Source: Gammaproteobacteria bacterium (lineage in GTDB: Bacteria; Pseudomonadota; Gammaproteobacteria; Xanthomonadales; Rhodanobacteraceae). From it: DNA of 7,646 nt. Under the pieces are notes generated by a model. That model saw only the letters and a program-made list of their open reading frames with translations, was not told the origin of the DNA and ran no database searches. The translations under genes and the position numbers were made by a program. The stretch is from contig VBNZ01000105.1 of NCBI GenBank assembly GCA_005877675.1, forward strand, positions 1 to 7,646, read 5' to 3'. This document shows, one piece after another, positions 1 through 6,055 of the stretch (positions are counted from its first letter, which is position 1; the number at the start of each line of letters is the position of its first letter).

Positions 1-539
1 GAGCATGCCCGGCGGGCACCAGCCCGCGCCCATCGTCGGTACGGTTTTCAGCACCCAGTCGACAATCGAATCCGACGGATTGAGCATTGCGAATTTCGAT
101 TTCGCTTCCGAACCGCCGCCCTTGGCCGCAACGATCACATCGACCGCATCGCCCGGCACGATCTTGACGTTGATCACCGCGGGCGTGTTGTCCTTGGTGT
201 TGATGCGCTTGCCCGCGGGGTCGGCGAGGATCGAGGCGCGCAGCTTGTTGTCCGGATCGTTGTAGGCGCGACGCGCGCCTTCGTTGACCATGTCCTCGAG
301 CGACAACGCCGCGTCCCAGCGCACATTCATGCCGACTTTCAGGAACACCGTGACGATGCCGGTGTCCTGGCAGATCGGACGATGGCCCTCGGCGCACATG
401 CGCGAGTTGATCAGGATCTGCCCGATCGCATCCTTCGCCGCGCGAGGTTCTTGATGTAATCGACCGGATGGTAGTAGCTGATGTATTGCAGTGCGTCGGC
501 GATGCTTTGGACGAAATCGGCCTGCTTGATTGTGCTCAT
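1..539 (-). CDS. Class I fumarate hydratase, N-terminal part (frameshifted, cut by window edge)
   Basis: Class I (oxygen-sensitive, [4Fe-4S]) fumarase interconverts fumarate and L-malate in the TCA cycle in the cytoplasm. Reading from ATG 539-537, the first 33 codons give the family N-terminus (MSTIKQADFVQSIADALQYI, then SYYHPVDYIKNLA). That frame then ends at a TGA at 411-413. From 441 the family sequence resumes in another frame (AAKDAIGQILINSRMCAEG, the CQDTG motif with a putative cluster cysteine at 370-372, then GAGWCPPGML at the edge) and stays open for 147 codons to position 1. Homologues as I recall them carry about ten more residues, of the type AYEREQSP, just before AAKDAI. This looks like a deletion of 3n+1 bases rather than a simple indel. 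It may be a real mutation or an assembly error. No clear Shine-Dalgarno precedes the ATG. The gene diverges from the hydrolase at 721. The class assignment is secure; whether the gene is intact is not. Confidence 0.9.
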
Positions 540-596
540 AGCAAAGGGTTGTCGTTACTGTTCGTGAGAATGCGGCCGAGGGTGGCCGTTGTGATC

Positions 597-620
597 TTTG
601 CAATCGCGGCAGATTGCAAA
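597..620. promoter_or_regulatory. Perfect 9-bp inverted repeat, candidate operator
   Basis: TTTGCAATC (597-605) and GATTGCAAA (612-620) are exact reverse complements separated by six bases. The dyad lies between the divergent fumarase and hydrolase genes, about 58 bp from the fumarase ATG and 100 bp from the hydrolase ATG. No T-run follows the hairpin on either strand, which argues against a rho-independent terminator and favours a binding site for a dimeric regulator. The regulator cannot be named from sequence. Confidence 0.5.
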
Positions 621-720
621 AATGCTTCCGGCTATTTTCGCATCGCGCGACCCTGCGCGCACGTGCTATCGTCGCGCGCGGCAGAGATCCTCACAGGTTT
701 GCAGCTATGCGGACGGAGTG

Positions 721-2487
721 ATGACGGTCGAATTGCGCATTGGACAAATCCGCGAAACCGCACACCGCGGCGATGATGATCTGGTCAGCGCCGGACTCGG
801 GCTGGCCGGGTTGCGCGCTGCGCCCGCGGCGTTCGCCGATGCCGATGCACCGACGCCCGCGGAACTGCGTCGGCGTGCAATTCAGATGGCATGGAAGGGC
901 ATCGCCGATCTCGGCCCGCTTGGCCGCTTCGGCGATGCCTATGGCAGCGTCACGACCGTGCCCGGGCGCGAATATCAGGCCTTCGCGACGCTGCCCGGCG
1001 CACGCTCGCCACATCGCGTGCTGGTGCAAGTGCCGGACAATTTCGATGCGCGCGCGCGCTGCGTGATCGTCTGCGCGTCATCGGGATCGCGCGGCATCTA
1101 CGGTTCGATCTCGGTCACCGGCGCCTGGGGCTTGCCGCGCGGCTGTGTGGTCGCCTACACCGACAAGGGGGCGGGCCAGGGTTATTTCGATTGTGCCGAA
1201 GGCAGTGGCGTCGCGCTCGACGGCACGCGCGCGCGTGCGGGCGAGGCCGAGCTTGAATTCGCCGTCGAAAACGTCGATGTCGACGCGGGCATTGCAACCC
1301 GGCATGCGCATTCAGGCGACAATCCCGAAGCGCATTGGGGCGAGCATGTCTTGCAGGCGGCGCAATTCGCGCTTGCGATGCTCGATCGCGCGCTGCCGCA
1401 GCATGCGCCATTCACGCGCGAGAACACGCGCATACTCGCGGTCGGCTTGTCGAATGGCGGTGCGGCGGTGCTGCAGGCAGCGGGGCTCGACGCGCAAGGG
1501 TTGATCGACGGCGTCGTCGCGATCGAGCCGAACATCAATGCCCACGCGACTGCAGGCACGCGTGCGCGTCCGCTCTACGACTACGCGAGCGACGCCGCGC
1601 TGTTGATGCCGTGCGCGTTGCTCGCGCCACGCTTCGATCATCTGCCGCTCACGCGTCTGCCGGGCAACACCGTCGCGAGCTGGCGCTACCGCGGCGAGAC
1701 GCTGCGCAACGCCGGCCTGATAGCGGCGGGCGAAACGCGCGCGCAGTCGACCGAGGCGCTCGACTGCCTGCATGCCGATGGCTGGACCGATGCGGCGCTC
1801 GCGAGTGCCGCGAGCACGACGGCGTTCGATATGTGGCGCGCGTTCGGGGTTACCTATGCGTCAGCTTATCTCGCGAGCGGACCCGATATGCCGTTTGGAT
1901 TTCGCTTTCACATGCTCGACGGCGAAGGCCGCCCGCGCGCGGCAGGCGCGGCCGAGCGCGCGCTGTGGTGGTGCGATTCGAGTGGCATCGTGCCCAGTGC
2001 GGGCGTGATGATCCACGAGCCGCGCGAGGGCATGTCGGATGACCCCGCGTGGACACGCCTGCTGCGCTTGCGCGGGCTGTGGACCGGCAACGACGCGCCT
2101 GCGCAACGGCTGCGCGCCGCCGTGCACGCGACGCAGGCGCAGCTGCCGCGAACGGAGCTGCCGATCTTCATCGTGCACGGCGCGGAGGACGGCTTGATCC
2201 CGCCGGTGTTCTCGTCCGACGCCTACGTGCGCTGGCTGCGCGCGAATGCGCGTGTCGTGCACTACTGGGAAGTGCCGCACGTGCAGCACTTCGATGCGTT
2301 TCTTGCGTGGCCGGGCTTCGGCGATCGCTACGTACCGATCATGCCGTTCGCGTATGCGGCGCTTGAGCAGATGTACCGACACACCGTCGCGGGTACGCCA
2401 CTCGATCCCGGACCGACTCCGGTCACAACACCGCGTGGCGCCGGCGCGCTCGAAGTAGCACGATTGGGGTTACCGACATTGATGTGA
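721..2487 (+). CDS. D-(-)-3-hydroxybutyrate oligomer hydrolase (3HBOH family)
   Basis: Hydrolyses 3-hydroxybutyrate dimers and oligomers, the soluble products of polyhydroxybutyrate breakdown, to 3-hydroxybutyrate monomer. The 588-residue product shows the family order: DDDLVSAGLGLAGL near the N-terminus, APTPAELRRRAI, VQVPDNFD, the SSGSRGIYGSIS and CVVAYTDKGAG blocks, then nucleophile motif GLSNGG with Ser244. C-terminal VHGAEDGLIPP (Asp490) and VQHFDAFL (His523) would complete the triad. The open frame extends upstream to 598, but those 41 residues are Arg/Ser/Cys-rich, unlike the family, and overlap the dyad at 597-620. ATG 721 puts the start just before family homology and has GGA at 711-713; GTG 718 is an alternative. 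No signal peptide is seen, unlike secreted members of about 690 residues, so a cytoplasmic enzyme acting on internal oligomers is likely. It is followed after 42 bp by an AtoE-type permease, probably cotranscribed. Confident in family, less so in start. Confidence 0.92.
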   Translation: MTVELRIGQIRETAHRGDDDLVSAGLGLAGLRAAPAAFADADAPTPAELRRRAIQMAWKGIADLGPLGRFGDAYGSVTTVPGREYQAFATLPGARSPHRVLVQVPDNFDARARCVIVCASSGSRGIYGSISVTGAWGLPRGCVVAYTDKGAGQGYFDCAEGSGVALDGTRARAGEAELEFAVENVDVDAGIATRHAHSGDNPEAHWGEHVLQAAQFALAMLDRALPQHAPFTRENTRILAVGLSNGGAAVLQAAGLDAQGLIDGVVAIEPNINAHATAGTRARPLYDYASDAALLMPCALLAPRFDHLPLTRLPGNTVASWRYRGETLRNAGLIAAGETRAQSTEALDCLHADGWTDAALASAASTTAFDMWRAFGVTYASAYLASGPDMPFGFRFHMLDGEGRPRAAGAAERALWWCDSSGIVPSAGVMIHEPREGMSDDPAWTRLLRLRGLWTGNDAPAQRLRAAVHATQAQLPRTELPIFIVHGAEDGLIPPVFSSDAYVRWLRANARVVHYWEVPHVQHFDAFLAWPGFGDRYVPIMPFAYAALEQMYRHTVAGTPLDPGPTPVTTPRGAGALEVARLGLPTLM

Positions 2488-2518
2488 GGCGCTAAGCAAA
2501 ACTCTTCGTTAACTCAAC

Positions 2519-2524
2519 AGGTGA
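2519..2524 (+). promoter_or_regulatory. Ribosome binding site deciding the AtoE start
   Basis: AGGTGA matches the anti-Shine-Dalgarno complement over six bases and sits five bases before ATG 2530. It contains the alternative GTG start at 2521, which makes that GTG unlikely to be used. Confidence 0.6.
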
Positions 2525-2529
2525 ATGCC

Positions 2530-3951
2530 ATGACGAACGAACAAGCAGAAGCATCCTGGCTGTCCCGCACCGCATTGCGCCTGTCCGACTGGGCCGAGCG
2601 CTGGTTTCCTGACGCGTACATCTTCGCCGCGCTCGGCGTGGTGATCGTCGCGCTCGCGGCGATCGCGTTCGGCGCATCGCCGCAGACGGCGGCGGTCGCA
2701 TTCGGCGAGGGATTCTGGAGCCTGATTCCGTTCACGATGCAGATGGTCTTCGTCGTAATCGGCGGCTACGTCGTCGCCTCCTCGGCGCCGGTCGCGCGCC
2801 TGATCGATGCGCTCGCCGGCGTGCCGAAATCCGGACGCAGTGCGATCGCCTATGTCGCGGCGATCAGCATGCTTGCGTCCTTGCTCAACTGGGGCTTCAG
2901 CCTCGTCTTCGGCGGCCTGCTCGTGCGCGCGCTCGCGCGGCGCGAGGATCTCAAAATGGACTACCGCGCCGCCGGCGCCGCGGCGTATCTAGGTCTCGGC
3001 GCGACGTGGGCGATGGGCCTGTCCTCGTCCGCGGCGCAGCTGCAGGCCAATCCTGCGAGCATACCCAAGCCGCTGCTCGCGATTACCGGCGTGATTCCGT
3101 TTACCGAGACGATCTTTCTGTGGCAGTCGATCGGGCTCACCGTGATTCTGATTATCGTGTCGACGTTGATTGCCTGGTGGTCGGCGCCGGGCGCAGCGCA
3201 TGCGCAGACCGCGGCGCAATTCGCCGGTGCGCAAAGCGCAGCGAGCGCGCCAGCAATCGCTGCTTCGCGTCCAAGCGAGTGGCTGGAAAAGAGTCCGCTG
3301 CTGACGGTGCTCGTCGCAGTGCTCGCCGCGGGCTGGCTGGTGCACGAGTTCGCGACCAAGAATGCGATCGTCGCGATTTCGAGCCTCAACACCTATAACT
3401 TCTTGTTCCTGATGACGGGCCTGCTATTGCACTGGCGCCCGCGCAACTTTCTCGATGCGGTTGCGCGTGCGGTACCGTCGACGACCGGCGTGCTGATCCA
3501 GTTTCCGTTGTATGGCGGCATCGCCTCGATCCTGACCACGGCCAAAGGCAGCGATGGGCACACGGTGGCGGAGCAACTATCGACGCTGTTCGTGCATCTC
3601 GCGTCGACAGATACCTACGCGCTGGTGATCGGCGCGTACTCGGCGATCCTCGGGTTCTTCGTGCCTTCGGGCGGCGGCAAGTGGCTGATCGAGGCGCCGT
3701 ATGTCATGCAGGCCGCGAACGATCTGCACTATCACCTCGGTTGGGCGGTACAAGTATACAATGCGGCAGAGGCGCTGCCGAATCTGATCAATCCCTTTTG
3801 GATGCTGCCGCTGCTCGGCGTGCTCGGACTGAAGGCGCGCGATATCGTCGGCTTCACCTTCGTGCAGCTCGCCGTGCATGTGCCGCTCGTGCTGCTGATG
3901 CTGTGGCTGTTCGGCATGACGCTGACATGGCACGCACCGGTCATGCCGTAG
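2530..3951 (+). CDS. atoE: Short-chain fatty acid permease, AtoE family
   Basis: Inner-membrane permease of the SCFA_trans/AtoE family, which moves short-chain fatty acids such as butyrate or acetoacetate. The 473-residue product is strongly hydrophobic and matches the family throughout: WFPDAYIFA and EGFWSLIPFTMQM near the N-terminus, ASSAPVARL, LNWGFSLVFGGLLVR, LNTYNFLFLMTGLLLHWRP, GVLIQFPLYGGI, VPSGGGKW at 378-385, and NLINPFWMLPLLGVLGLKARDI near the C-terminus. A hydrophilic Ala/Gln/Ser-rich loop of about 40 residues around residues 220-260 matches the variable cytoplasmic loop of the family. I chose ATG 2530 because AGGTGA at 2519-2524 is an excellent ribosome binding site five bases upstream. 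The in-frame GTG 2521 overlaps that site. Lying 42 bp behind the 3-hydroxybutyrate-oligomer hydrolase, it probably carries 3-hydroxybutyrate or a related acid. That substrate is inference; the symbol reflects family membership only. Confidence 0.92.
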   Translation: MTNEQAEASWLSRTALRLSDWAERWFPDAYIFAALGVVIVALAAIAFGASPQTAAVAFGEGFWSLIPFTMQMVFVVIGGYVVASSAPVARLIDALAGVPKSGRSAIAYVAAISMLASLLNWGFSLVFGGLLVRALARREDLKMDYRAAGAAAYLGLGATWAMGLSSSAAQLQANPASIPKPLLAITGVIPFTETIFLWQSIGLTVILIIVSTLIAWWSAPGAAHAQTAAQFAGAQSAASAPAIAASRPSEWLEKSPLLTVLVAVLAAGWLVHEFATKNAIVAISSLNTYNFLFLMTGLLLHWRPRNFLDAVARAVPSTTGVLIQFPLYGGIASILTTAKGSDGHTVAEQLSTLFVHLASTDTYALVIGAYSAILGFFVPSGGGKWLIEAPYVMQAANDLHYHLGWAVQVYNAAEALPNLINPFWMLPLLGVLGLKARDIVGFTFVQLAVHVPLVLLMLWLFGMTLTWHAPVMP

Positions 3952-3978
3952 CCGATCTGCAGCAGCTGCGCCGCTGGA

Positions 3979-4002
3979 CCCGTCGTTCAATCAGTCGACG
4001 GG
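3979..4002. terminator. Weak hairpin after the permease, possible bidirectional terminator
   Basis: CCCGTCG (3979-3985) and CGACGGG (3996-4002) form a perfect 7-bp stem with a 10-base loop, 27 bp past the AtoE stop. There is no T-run on either strand, so it would not be a classic rho-independent terminator. The stem-loop also covers the stop codon (3991-3993) of the minus-strand coding tail. Confidence 0.25.
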
Positions 4003-4173
4003 AACCCAGTGGCGACTCTGCGCGCAGGTTTCGACCTTGTACGAAGGGTTGTACCAGTCGCCGCCGCGCAGAAGATAGGCGATCGAATAGATCTCGCCGC
4101 AATCGGGCGGATTCGCGGCGGTCAGCGCGCGTGTTACCGGACCGAGCTGGTCTTCGATGCTTGCCGCGGGGTC
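3991..4173 (-). pseudogene. Start-less 60-codon coding tail, possible gene remnant
   Basis: On the minus strand, from 4173 down to the TGA at 3991-3993, an open frame encodes 60 residues. They begin DPAASIEDQLGPVTRALTAA, continue through DCGEIYSIAYLLRGGDWYNP and end CAQSRHWVPVD. Two cysteines, three tryptophan/tyrosine clusters and mostly G/C third positions make it look like the C-terminus of a real globular or exported protein. Upstream the frame runs into the yedA-like gene in another register and hits a stop (TGA, just inside that gene) with no ATG, GTG or TTG between, so it has no ordinary start. It begins exactly where the exporter gene stops (its GAC overlaps the exporter's TGA). I do not recognise the protein. 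It may be a truncated relic, or a chance open frame in GC-rich DNA. Confidence 0.4.
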
Positions 4174-5077
4174 AGCGCTTGGTCTTCGCCAGCGTGATCG
4201 CGACCACGCCGATCAGCACGACGCACATGCCGACGAGGTCGAGCCGCGTGATGTGCTCGCCGCCGAAGACCATGCCGACGAGCACCGCGACCGGCGGATT
4301 GACGTAGGCATAGCTCGACGCAAGCGCCGGGCGCGTGTGATGCAAGATGTAGATGTAGGCGGAGAAACCGAGCAGCGACCCTGCGACGATCAGATAGACG
4401 AGCGCCCAGGTCGCGCTCGCGTCGATGTGCGCGACATGCTCGCCGCTCAGCAGTGCTGCTGCGGCCAGCGGCAACGTGCCGCACAACATCTGCGCTGCGG
4501 CGCTCATCGCCGGATGCGGCATGTCTTGATGCTTGCTCCAGACCGAGCCGAATGCCCAGCCGATCGCGGCGATCACCAGCGCGGCGGCACCGAGCGGCGC
4601 GCCGCGCAGTTCGCCACCGACGTTGAGCACCACCACACCGGCAAAACCGACGATAAGCCCGATCCATTCGAGCCGGTTCGGCCACTGCCCGTAGAGTCCG
4701 GCGAATACGGCCATGAACAGCGCGACACTCGCGACGGCGACCGCAGTCAATCCCGACGCGACGCTCTGTTCGGCAAAGCAGACGAGGCCGTTGCCGACGC
4801 CGAGCAGCAGCGATCCGGTCACAAGACAGTTGAGCCATTGGCGCCGCGTCGGCGCCGGAATGCCGCGCCAGCGCAGCAGCGCATACATCAATCCGCCGGC
4901 AATCAGGAAGCGCACGGCCGCCATCGTGAACGGCGGATACGTCGTCACGACCACGCGAATGGCGAGATAGGTCGAGCCCCAGATCAGGTAGACGCCGAGC
5001 AGCGATAGCGGAACCAGAAAGCGCGGCGAAAGCAGAGGATGCGGCGCCGGCACGGCCGCGGAAACAGCATTGTTCAT
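4172..5077 (-). CDS. yedA: YedA-like EamA-family (drug/metabolite) exporter
   Basis: Inner-membrane transporter of the drug/metabolite transporter superfamily. The 301-residue product has about ten hydrophobic segments in two EamA repeats, roughly residues 20-150 and 158-297. It closely follows E. coli YedA in motif order: LIWGSTYLAIR, YPPFTMAAVRFLIAGG, LLLGVGNGLVCFAEQ, a GWAFGSVWS block opening the second repeat, and SSYAYVNPPVAVLVG near the C-terminus. The length is normal for the family, so the gene looks complete. Substrate is unknown; YedA-type proteins are annotated as amino acid or metabolite exporters. The first start is ATG 5077, preceded directly by an in-frame TTG at 5080. No Shine-Dalgarno is visible, but a -10-like TAGAAT ends only six bases before the ATG, suggesting a leaderless message. 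The gene is downstream of, and on the same strand as, the small membrane protein at 5237-5497, with a 159-bp gap, so it is probably transcribed separately. Confidence 0.92.
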   Translation of the reverse strand: MNNAVSAAVPAPHPLLSPRFLVPLSLLGVYLIWGSTYLAIRVVVTTYPPFTMAAVRFLIAGGLMYALLRWRGIPAPTRRQWLNCLVTGSLLLGVGNGLVCFAEQSVASGLTAVAVASVALFMAVFAGLYGQWPNRLEWIGLIVGFAGVVVLNVGGELRGAPLGAAALVIAAIGWAFGSVWSKHQDMPHPAMSAAAQMLCGTLPLAAAALLSGEHVAHIDASATWALVYLIVAGSLLGFSAYIYILHHTRPALASSYAYVNPPVAVLVGMVFGGEHITRLDLVGMCVVLIGVVAITLAKTKR

Positions 5078-5083
5078 CAACGC

Positions 5084-5089
5084 ATTCTA
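5084..5089 (-). promoter_or_regulatory. -10-like TAGAAT giving a possible leaderless yedA transcript
   Basis: The minus strand reads TAGAAT at 5089-5084, one mismatch from TATAAT. Transcription would begin about seven bases later, at or near ATG 5077. No good -35 is seen 16-18 bases upstream, and there is no ribosome binding site before the ATG. The absence of a site is what makes the leaderless reading attractive. It remains a weak motif-level call. Confidence 0.3.
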
Positions 5090-5236
5090 ATCCGAACGCG
5101 CAGCGATGCAGCAGCGCCACTCGTCATGGTCGAGGCAGAGCCGGTTACAGGAAACTGACTGGCTCAGCGTTGCTGTGCAGGCCGTCCACGGCAAACGGCC
5201 CGCAAGGCGAGCTTCGGATGCAGCGAAAACGGCGAA

Positions 5237-5497
5237 CTAACGCTTGATACTTGCGCGATTCTGCAGCACGACGTACTCGCCCTCGAGCACATGCGGGTGT
5301 GCCGCAGGAGTCTGCGCCTGCGCATGCGCGCGGGCGAGCGCGCGCGTGAGCGCGACGATCGTGCCGACGAATGCGAAGGCAACGAGCGCAAAAAAGCCGA
5401 GCGTAAGCACGCCGACCAGCAACACCAAACCGAGCACGCCGCCGACAAGGCGCGCGAACGGGTGGTGACGGCGATTGAACCAGCGCCAGTAAAACAT
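5237..5497 (-). CDS. Small conserved-looking membrane protein, function unknown
   Basis: An 86-residue product. It has a short basic N-terminus (MFYWRWFNRRHHPFAR), a continuous hydrophobic stretch at about residues 15-50, long enough for one long or two tightly packed membrane helices, and a hydrophilic Ala/His/Gln-rich tail ending in VLEGEYVVLQNR. The basic residues before the first helix suggest a cytoplasmic N-terminus. The start is well supported: GGAG on the minus strand (plus-strand CTCC at 5505-5508) lies seven bases before ATG 5497. The gene diverges from the Rieske gene, with 65 bp of palindrome-rich sequence between them, so the two may be co-regulated. The VLEGEY(V/F)VV-type tail after a short membrane segment recalls small hypothetical proteins of Xanthomonadales, but I cannot name a function. 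It could act as a small membrane adaptor; that is a guess. Confidence 0.8.
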   Translation of the reverse strand: MFYWRWFNRRHHPFARLVGGVLGLVLLVGVLTLGFFALVAFAFVGTIVALTRALARAHAQAQTPAAHPHVLEGEYVVLQNRASIKR

Positions 5498-5530
5498 GGC
5501 GACGCTCCGTGGCAGAATGGGAGAGAATCA

Positions 5531-5553
5531 ACGTCAAATGACGTAGTCGACTA
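5531..5553. promoter_or_regulatory. Two abutting palindromes in a divergent promoter region
   Basis: ACGTCA-AA-TGACGT (5531-5544) is a perfect 6-bp inverted repeat with a two-base centre. It shares its last base with the perfect 10-bp palindrome TAGTCGACTA (5544-5553). Both lie in the 65-bp gap between the divergently transcribed membrane protein and Rieske genes. TAGATA at 5552-5557, a possible -10 for the Rieske gene, overlaps the second palindrome, so a bound regulator there would block it. The ACGT-centred half sites cannot be assigned to a regulator family with confidence. Confidence 0.4.
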
Positions 5554-5562
5554 GATACTCCG

Positions 5563-5916
5563 ATGCCCGTTAGAAAAACGTTATGCGGCCTGAGTGAAAT
5601 ACCCGACGGCGGTGCGATCGAACGCGTTGCGGCGATCTTCGATCGTGACGGGGCGCACATGATCGACGAGTCGCTCGTACTCACGCGGCACGGCACCGAA
5701 GTCAGCGCCTACGTCAATGTCTGCCCGCATGCCGGGCGCCGGCTCGACTGGGCACCGGGGCAGTTCCTGATCGAAGAGGGCTTGCTGATCTGCGCCGCGC
5801 ACGGCGCCGGTTTTACGCTCGCAACGGGCGAGTGCGTTTATGGTCCGTGTCGCGGAGAGAGCCTGATGCGGGTCGACGTTGCGCTCGACGGCGCGGACGT
5901 GCAGCTGCGCGATTGA
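5563..5916 (+). CDS. Small Rieske [2Fe-2S] ferredoxin-like protein
   Basis: A 117-residue soluble protein made of a single Rieske domain. Cluster ligands are all present: Cys54-Pro-His56 in VCPHAGRRLDW, and Cys77-Ala-Ala-His80 in LICAAHGAGF. Two further cysteines, Cys91 and Cys96 (ECVYGPCRGESL), lie in the usual Gly-Pro-Cys region after the second ligand pair. No signal peptide, twin-arginine motif or membrane anchor is seen, which separates it from bc1-complex Rieske subunits and points to a cytoplasmic electron carrier of the ferredoxin or small nitrite-reductase-subunit type. No oxygenase, reductase or other partner is adjacent, so its redox partner is unknown. Start ATG 5563 has no Shine-Dalgarno; TAGATA five bases upstream could be a -10 of a leaderless message. 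Any link to the divergent membrane protein is unproven. The domain assignment is firm. Confidence 0.92.
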   Translation: MPVRKTLCGLSEIPDGGAIERVAAIFDRDGAHMIDESLVLTRHGTEVSAYVNVCPHAGRRLDWAPGQFLIEEGLLICAAHGAGFTLATGECVYGPCRGESLMRVDVALDGADVQLRD

Positions 5917-5964
5917 GCGAGGCTTGGCAAACCAGCGAGCGAAGGCCCTATTCTAGATTGGATC

Positions 5965-6042
5965 TGGCGTGTCGCCGGAGCGCAGGAAGCGCAGCGTACT
6001 TCCAGTACGTGAGCATTCCAAGCACCGGCGCGCGAGATGCCA
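5965..6042. repeat. Long imperfect hairpin (REP-like) in a convergent gap, likely terminator
   Basis: The 139-bp gap between the convergent Rieske and SLC13 genes holds a nested dyad. The core CGTAC-TTCCA-GTACG (5995-6009) has a perfect 5-bp stem. It is flanked by GGAAGCGCAG (5985-5994) against TGAGCATTCC (6010-6019), pairing with small bulges. Outside these, TGGCGTGTCGCCGG (5965-5978) pairs imperfectly with CCGGCGCGCGAGATGCCA (6025-6042). A structure this long between two gene ends suggests a bidirectional terminator or a dispersed palindromic repeat. Whether it recurs in the genome cannot be seen here. Confidence 0.5.
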
Positions 6043-6055
6043 CGCAGTAGCTTGC

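Noticed and set aside
573..588. CGGCC / GGCCG hairpin in the fumarase leader
   Set aside because: A 5-bp GC stem with a 6-base loop is expected by chance and has no supporting context.
598..720. 41-codon upstream extension of the 3HB-oligomer hydrolase
   Set aside because: Arg/Ser/Cys-rich, no family similarity, not a signal peptide, and it overlaps the perfect dyad at 597-620. Family homology starts just after ATG 721.
1335..2042. 235-codon plus-strand open frame inside the hydrolase gene
   Set aside because: Arg/Ala-dominated shadow of the real hydrolase frame, which carries the catalytic motifs.
4134..5120. 328-codon minus-strand open frame overlapping the exporter
   Set aside because: Arg/Ala/Cys-rich translation in another register of the yedA-like gene, whose own frame gives a clean EamA protein. 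It is a GC-rich shadow.
5180..5200. GGCCGT / ACGGCC hairpin with a 9-base loop downstream of the small membrane protein
   Set aside because: Only a 6-bp stem with no T-run on either strand. This is common by chance in DNA this GC-rich.
5950..5955. TAGAAT on the minus strand after the Rieske gene
   Set aside because: It would drive transcription antisense into the Rieske gene, with no gene start downstream and no -35.
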